From assembly GCA_022393335.1 (NCBI GenBank), contig JAJEKB010021387.1, positions 536,894 through 600,893 on the forward strand: a DNA stretch of 64,000 nt, read 5' to 3'. Of this stretch, positions 58,701 through 64,000 are shown piece by piece. Origin of the DNA: Macrotrachela quadricornifera. Taxonomy: Eukaryota > Rotifera > Eurotatoria > Philodinida > Philodinidae. The position numbers were made by a program, and so were the translations under genes. Below the pieces are notes generated by a model that was given only the letters and a program-made list of their open reading frames with translations, did no database searches and was not told where the DNA came from. Every line of letters starts with the position of its first letter. The stretch's first letter is position 1.

Positions 58701-60304
58701 AGTATGTGAAGAAATCCATAGAGCAAAAGATAAGAATCGCGTGAAAGCTAATGGTAGTTATGTCACTAAGCGTCTCGAATGTACGTTAAGAATTCTGCTG
58801 TTTGGATGTGTGAAAATAGTGATAATTGCATTGTTGACGCTACACATTCTATGCGTATAAGTTTCTTCATTTTCTTTAAGAACAATGCAATTTGTGATAG
58901 AGGGACAGTCAAAGCGCGTCATTGCCGTGCGATAGAAAAGAATACGTGGAATAGGTCCATCCTGACTCGAAATATTCTGTAGACGAATTTTTTTCTAGAG
59001 TAGTTGCTGTTGAAAAGTAGCATGTTGTATGCTTTCTAGGAACCTATAATAAATGAATTTTATAATTTATAAAACAAACTTTTACATTTGACTGGATCGA
59101 AAAGATTAAGATAATGGTGTTGATGTTACCGTTCGTGTAATTAGTTCCTGGAAATTTCTTTAATCTCTTACATTCCTCATATTCCTTGCCTTCTTGAAGT
59201 CTGTAGATTTCTTAAGCTTCTTGTAGTGCATTAGCGACTGCATATGTATCAGCTTCTCAGTACTTTAGTTCATGCCTATTGATTTTTGAATTCAGATTTC
59301 CTTAAGATTTCGTAATTGACGAAATTTGGAAACGTCTCTCTAATTTCACTAAAGACTACGAAGATGTTTGATAGGCATGTAGAGCAACAAAAGAGTAATA
59401 GAAGGGTCAAGGACAAGAAATAACTTTTCGTTAATAGTTTTCTAAAAATATCTAATAGATAGTTGAAATTTCAGTCTTATATATAGTCATGTACAAAACG
59501 ACTCATTAATAGTGATGAAAAAACTCGAATCTGGTCTTATGAAAACTTACATTCAAAGATTTTTAACTAACCTTAATCGATAGTGAATTCTATCAAGTAA
59601 TTATTATTACACAAATTGTTTGCACTTTGCTAAAAGTCTATACTCAGACTGTACCTATAAATAGGAGTATTAGATGCTTGAAGATTTTAAAGCACTGTAA
59701 GGATGCATGTCGATGTCACTAGATTTTAACATTTGAAAATGAAAAAAATAACTGAGAAAAGAACAAGAGGTATTTAGTCCGTTCGAAACTGTTGAAGTTT
59801 TCTATGTTATAACGAAAACGTTTGATAAATGCCTTTTACTCTTCATGTCATAAAAATCGTCAATTTTATCGTAATGTATGAGCCGGTTAACCGTGCAGCT
59901 AATTGCTATAAACCATCTAAATTAGTGATTTTTTCCTAGTTCACTCAACAAAATCGCAAGTGATTGATGATTTCAACAAAAAATTACCGATTGACCGCGA
60001 ATCATTGATCAAAGCGAGACGATTTTGATGACATGAGTCATTCTAACGCAAAACAATCTGAAGAAAACTTTGACTCGATAAGCACATGTTTATGTAGAGT
60101 TGTCTAGTCTAGTAGGACACTCCAGTCCTTTTTCTAATGACTCTTAATGTGATATTACTCTTGGATTTAATCAAACTTAATTTATTGATTGTGAACTGAA
60201 ATAGAGATCTTTATGATTATTCTTTAAGGAACATTTGATAAGAAATGTTAACGAATCAACTTTTGAGAATTGACTAATTTTTGTCTATCTTTGTTTATTT
60301 TCAG
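58701..60304. other. Intergenic stretch before the membrane-protein exons
   Basis: No exon encoding the expected N-terminal cytosolic segment and first helix of the following gene was found here. Nothing else is supportable apart from the inverse repeat near 59175-59220. Confidence 0.4.
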
Positions 60305-61940
60305 TGTGTTTCTACATTCTTTTCTATATTAACTTGCTGAATCCACAATCTCGAACGATTGTTGTCTCAGATATCACTCCTGTCATCTTCGATCAACTTT
60401 ATCTTGATCATTATAAAACTCTATCATGTCTATGTTCAACAATGGCAATGTCTTATAAGACTTTCGTTACGAGTACTTTTACATTTCATCCAATTTGTTC
60501 AAGTATATTCGTTAGTGATCAATGGATTAAAGCACTCTACTTAGAAGATGCAAGTAGATATGGAGTATTAGATTTTCGAACAACTGCAAGTTCTCAAGTA
60601 AGTTAACATTTAATCTTGAACAAATATTAGTTTTCATCAGAAATAAATTCAAATATTGAATATTATTAACTTTTCAACAGTATCGAAATAGAACAATTAA
60701 TCTACTCTGAGTTTAATCTATTAACATTTACAAATATCGAATAATTTATTTGTTTAAATCGATCTTTTAAAGTAGTATTCATATATAATTCTATTATTTT
60801 ATTTCGATTTAGTTCGAACTTCTATCCAGTTTGTGTACGATCTCTAAAGATACAGTCATTCAAAAATACGATGATCTTGAAAATGATGAGTTCATTACCA
60901 TTTATCTTCTTTCCGAAGCATATGTTCAATCAAAAGTGAATGATACTATTGAATTATTTAAAAGCACTGTATCAAATCAAATTATTTCATTTATAAACTA
61001 TCTCAAAACAACTACTCAAGGAAACTACTTAGTTTCGGCTCTCAATACAAATTTACTGGTTATAATTCGGTTTGTTGGTCAATACATTGCGAGTACATTA
61101 TCAACAGGAGATTGGGAATTCGCACCTGGTGATAGTACGTACGCGTTGAAGATAGGGTGTGATACTGCAAATCCAACTAAACCAGTTGGTTTTGATACGT
61201 TGTCAAACGTGACATATTATGACTCTCATACCAATTGGCAAGAATATGGGCCAAATTCCTCAATGGTCAATGGTTTTTTTGGAGGATGTACTCCTCTTGA
61301 AGGTCTTCTTCAAAGCACACTTGATTGTTTATATGATATTGAATGTGTTGAGTTATTGGAAAAATACTTTCCGAATCTTAAACAGGTGTGTATTATATAA
61401 TTCTATATACCTTATATAATGATCTTTCTTTAGATGCAATTGATCTGGTCAAATTCTATTCTTTCTTCAAAACATGAAAATATATCTTTAAATGATCATT
61501 TACTTGGCCTTTTCATTAATAAATGGTCAACAGAAATAAACTATTCAAAATATTTTCATAAATGTAATCCAAAATTTTGCACATATACATCAACAGATCA
61601 CACGAATATTTATCAGGCAATTACTCTTTTAATTAGTCTCTATGGTGGTCTCACTATTATATTTCGTTTAATTGCATCATTATTGATCAATATGTCATTC
61701 AAATTGAAACAGCAACGGAGAAACATCAATGTTAATCGAGGTAGATTTTCAATATAATGCAGAATAGTCTCATCATAAATCTAATTTATTTTTGATTTCT
61801 AGAAATGCTTAAAACATACGCACAGAACTTTACGCAATGGACAAAACGATTAAATTTATTTAAAAAGCCTGATGAACGAACGGAAGACTCTATTAAACAA
61901 CAGAAGATTATCACTCGTGTCTATTTGATTTTGTTAAGTG
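60305..61940 (+). CDS. Bdelloid-type two-helix membrane protein, four exons (partial or tandem-module gene)
   Basis: Exons are 60305-60597, 60813-61385, 61434-61740 and 61803-61940, all with GT-AG borders and matching phases. Exon 1 starts mid-helix (VCFYILFYINLL), so its upstream exon is missing. The ectodomain has LSCLCSTMAMSYKTF, HPICSSIFVSDQWI, GFFGGCTPLEGLLQSTLDCL and HKCNPKFCTYTSTDH, with spaced cysteines. The second helix is ITLLISLYGGLTIIFRLIAS, followed by a basic tail (FKLKQQRRN). Exon 4 (MLKTYAQNFTQWTKRLNLFK...TRVYLILLSG) resembles the N-terminal exon of the same family and ends in phase 1, exactly the phase at which exon 1 begins. Without the last splice the protein would end NVNRGRFSI at 61757, and 61805 would start a second gene. 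I know this family from bdelloid proteomes as uncharacterised; its function is unknown. Confidence 0.75.
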
Positions 61941-63400
61941 GTATGTTTATTTTCATTAGATATACACCGACTTTTAATTAAGAAATATTCAGTAGCAGCA
62001 GTTAATTATTGTTGAGAATGATTTCAAAAGGATCAAAGCATGATTTAATAAGTAGATGGAAATTTTCAACCGAATAAGAAATATATATTTCTATAATAAG
62101 AATTTTTCGCTTTGTCTCAATACTGATACATGATCACTTTGAAATGAAAAGATAGAAAATTCAACTCATATTTTGAAAAAATTTTCTCCTTTGAACAACT
62201 TTCGATTTAATTTCTACAAAAGTTATCAACTACTTAGTATAAGAAATCAATCGTTAGAATTTACTAAAAGTGTTAGTATAAATATTGACCACTTGACAGA
62301 TGTTAGAAATCAAAAGAGAAGACTTGTTGTATCATATCAGTACAATGATTCATTCATTTTAATCAATAGATATTTATATTCTATAATCTGAAAAGAGAAA
62401 GGATTCACTAAAAGGTTATAGAAAAAAGGAGAAATAACTAGAATATATGAAAGAACATTTATTCGAAATATAGAAACAATATATAAAGAAAATGAATATG
62501 TTTGAACATACAACAAAGGAGAACATAGATAATCGTCAATGATATCATAACGAATAATAGAGAAAAACATAAAGAAATTATCGATATATGATGTCGCCAC
62601 TTGACAATAGTCTATTGAATCTATCATCTTCTCATGGAACACCATTTACTTGAAAAACTAAGATTTTATATAAAATATTCGAAGAATCACAAGCTTTTGA
62701 AGATTATAATTCAAAATTAATTTATAAATTTTTTCATTAATGTTTATAGAGGAAAATGTAGATGCCGATATTAAATAGCTGTAATAGAGCGATATAACTG
62801 TGTTACGGTAAAATACAATAGATATTAACGAGTCGTATTTTCTTTCAATCCTCCATAACATTATACATCATTATTGCAGTGAAAATAAAGTACATACTGT
62901 AACTCATAGGCACAGATTTAAATAATGAAAATTTTTTACTCAGATAATGAATAATACTTAAAAAAACTCAGCTTTTACAAGGAAAGATTTTAAAAAAAGG
63001 CTAATATTAGTGTCAATAGATAAGATTATGTTGAAGATAAGTTCGAAGTTCATTATTCATTCTTTATTGGTTAGTTTTGTTTCCGGGATATATTTCTCCA
63101 CTTTTCTATTCTCGTGTTCAGTTGTTCTTTTTATGCAAATTCAGACAATTGTATTTCAGGCTATTGAGTTGCAGTGTTCGTAACCATAGTTGTTGTTATC
63201 ATAATGCATTTCTTATATAGAACTTTATATTACGATTAGTCAGTATGATAGGAAGAATAGTTTAACTCTAGTAATATCAACCAGGATCTAAATGGAGCCC
63301 TTTACTCAAAAAAAGAAACAAAGAAAATATTTGTACAGTAGAATAACATTCTGTCATACTTACGTTTTTCTCATGTGAGACCATTTTCTAACATCTGTCT
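61941..63400. other. Downstream stretch without a recognised continuation
   Basis: Exon 4 ends with donor GTATGT at 61941, but no exon like 60305-60597 was found up to 64000. ORFs at 62173-62391 and 62337-62861 have no family features. Confidence 0.4.
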
Positions 63401-63500
63401 GTATATATAAAGCAGAATGTTTGTTTGTTTGTCTGTCTGTTTGCTTATAACTCAATCCCGGTAAAAGATAGCGTCACCAAATTTTCCACAATACTTCCCT
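63401..63500 (+). repeat. Possible transposon terminus with TTTG/TCTG run
   Basis: ATATAAAGCAGAATGTTTGT continues into a TTTGTTTGTCTGTCTG run, then AACTCAATCCCGGTAAAAGA and CACCAAATTTTCC. This mix of a simple run followed by a fixed unique motif resembles a repeat-family end, but no partner end lies in the window. Confidence 0.35.
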
Positions 63501-63663
63501 AGCAGAGCACAAAACAGGCCTACTCTTTGTAGGCCTGGCCTGCTCATCTCACGCTCACATCCTTCTCAGCCTGCCTGTGCCTGGCATCTTATTTCCTCGG
63601 CCTAGCCTGCCTGCCTATCGTTTTTTTCGACCTGTCTGTCCTCCCTATCAAGGCCTGTCTATA
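63501..63663. repeat. GGCCTG-rich short-period repeat
   Basis: Irregular CAGGCCTACTC, AGGCCTGGCCTGC, CAGCCTGCCTGTG, GGCCTAGCCTGCCTGCC and AAGGCCTGTCTAT words run over about 160 bp. It has the same style as the GGCC-type ends of the element at 46442-47813 and may be one end of a further element cut by the window edge. Confidence 0.55.
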
Positions 63664-64000
63664 TTTTTTTCATAGTATTATCATGATAATAATGTAGTAG
63701 AACTAATTGTTAATTATCATAAGCGTCATACAAGTCACGGGAATGAGTGGAGAGGACTATAGGAAAACTCTTATTCCAATATTCAAGCGGATATTTTGAA
63801 AAAATATTCACTCTGCGAAAATGTTTGGTTTTTTTGGCGCATAAAAGTTTGTAAGAATAGGAATAGAACAAAAAAAGTTCACTTCAAATAGGTTTTCTAG
63901 TTAGCGATAGTCCCAAAAAACATTGGTAATTCATTCAACGAAATGCTGGCTAAAAAGCGATTGATTTCGAGCAAAAACTGCCTAGCGAATGTTTATAGTG

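Overview
The window looks like nuclear DNA of a bdelloid rotifer, most likely a Rotaria-like species. Supporting signs are very AT-rich sequence, short GT-AG introns of about 45-60 bp beside a few longer ones, and sparse genes set in many small inverted-repeat elements. The protein families also fit: an F-box/leucine-rich relic, a single-exon LDL-receptor-A/EGF seven-helix receptor, and a two-helix membrane family I know from bdelloid proteomes. The genus rests on remembered family resemblance, not on a search.

Layout, left to right. 1-117 is the 3' end of an unidentified gene. A 411-bp palindromic element (1982-2392) and a decayed F-box-type gene (2878-4038, minus) follow. Then come a two-exon C/EBP-like bZIP factor (5256-6040, minus), a 612-bp inverted-repeat element (8918-9529) and a two-exon secreted eight-cysteine protein (9639-10043, minus). 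After a 1-kb foldback (12020-13032) lies the 1,593-residue receptor (13375-18156, plus). A TA-flanked MITE (19141-20090) precedes a five-exon aquaglyceroporin (22240-23585, plus). A roughly 400-bp direct repeat lies on both sides of that gene. A broken DDE-type transposon (24066-25782) follows, then a hairpin element and a four-exon ERMP1/Fxna-like M28 metallopeptidase (27377-30653, plus). A METTL24-like membrane-anchored methyltransferase-domain protein lies at 35272-36129 (plus).

From about 38.9 kb to 58.7 kb there is almost no recognisable gene. This stretch is a nest of DNA-transposon-like elements whose ends are built of short-period GC-rich repeats: GGATCC-, GGCC-, TCGGATCC- and AAGGAATTC-type. 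Two elements have good hAT-like 8-bp target duplications (53537-56452 and 46442-47813). Two very large palindromes lie side by side (48487-50181 and 50182-53099). The most unusual object is an array of about 18 units of about 71 bp at 40003-43200. Each unit looks like a 26-nt micro-exon plus a 45-nt intron with GTAAGT and TTTATTTTAG signals. A separate element of about 1.9 kb interrupts it.

The right end (60305-61940, plus) carries four spliceable exons of the bdelloid two-helix membrane family, in an order that suggests tandem modules. The genes do not form a pathway; they are ordinary dispersed eukaryotic loci. All gene models were read by eye from frame, splice sites and family knowledge, and no search was run.
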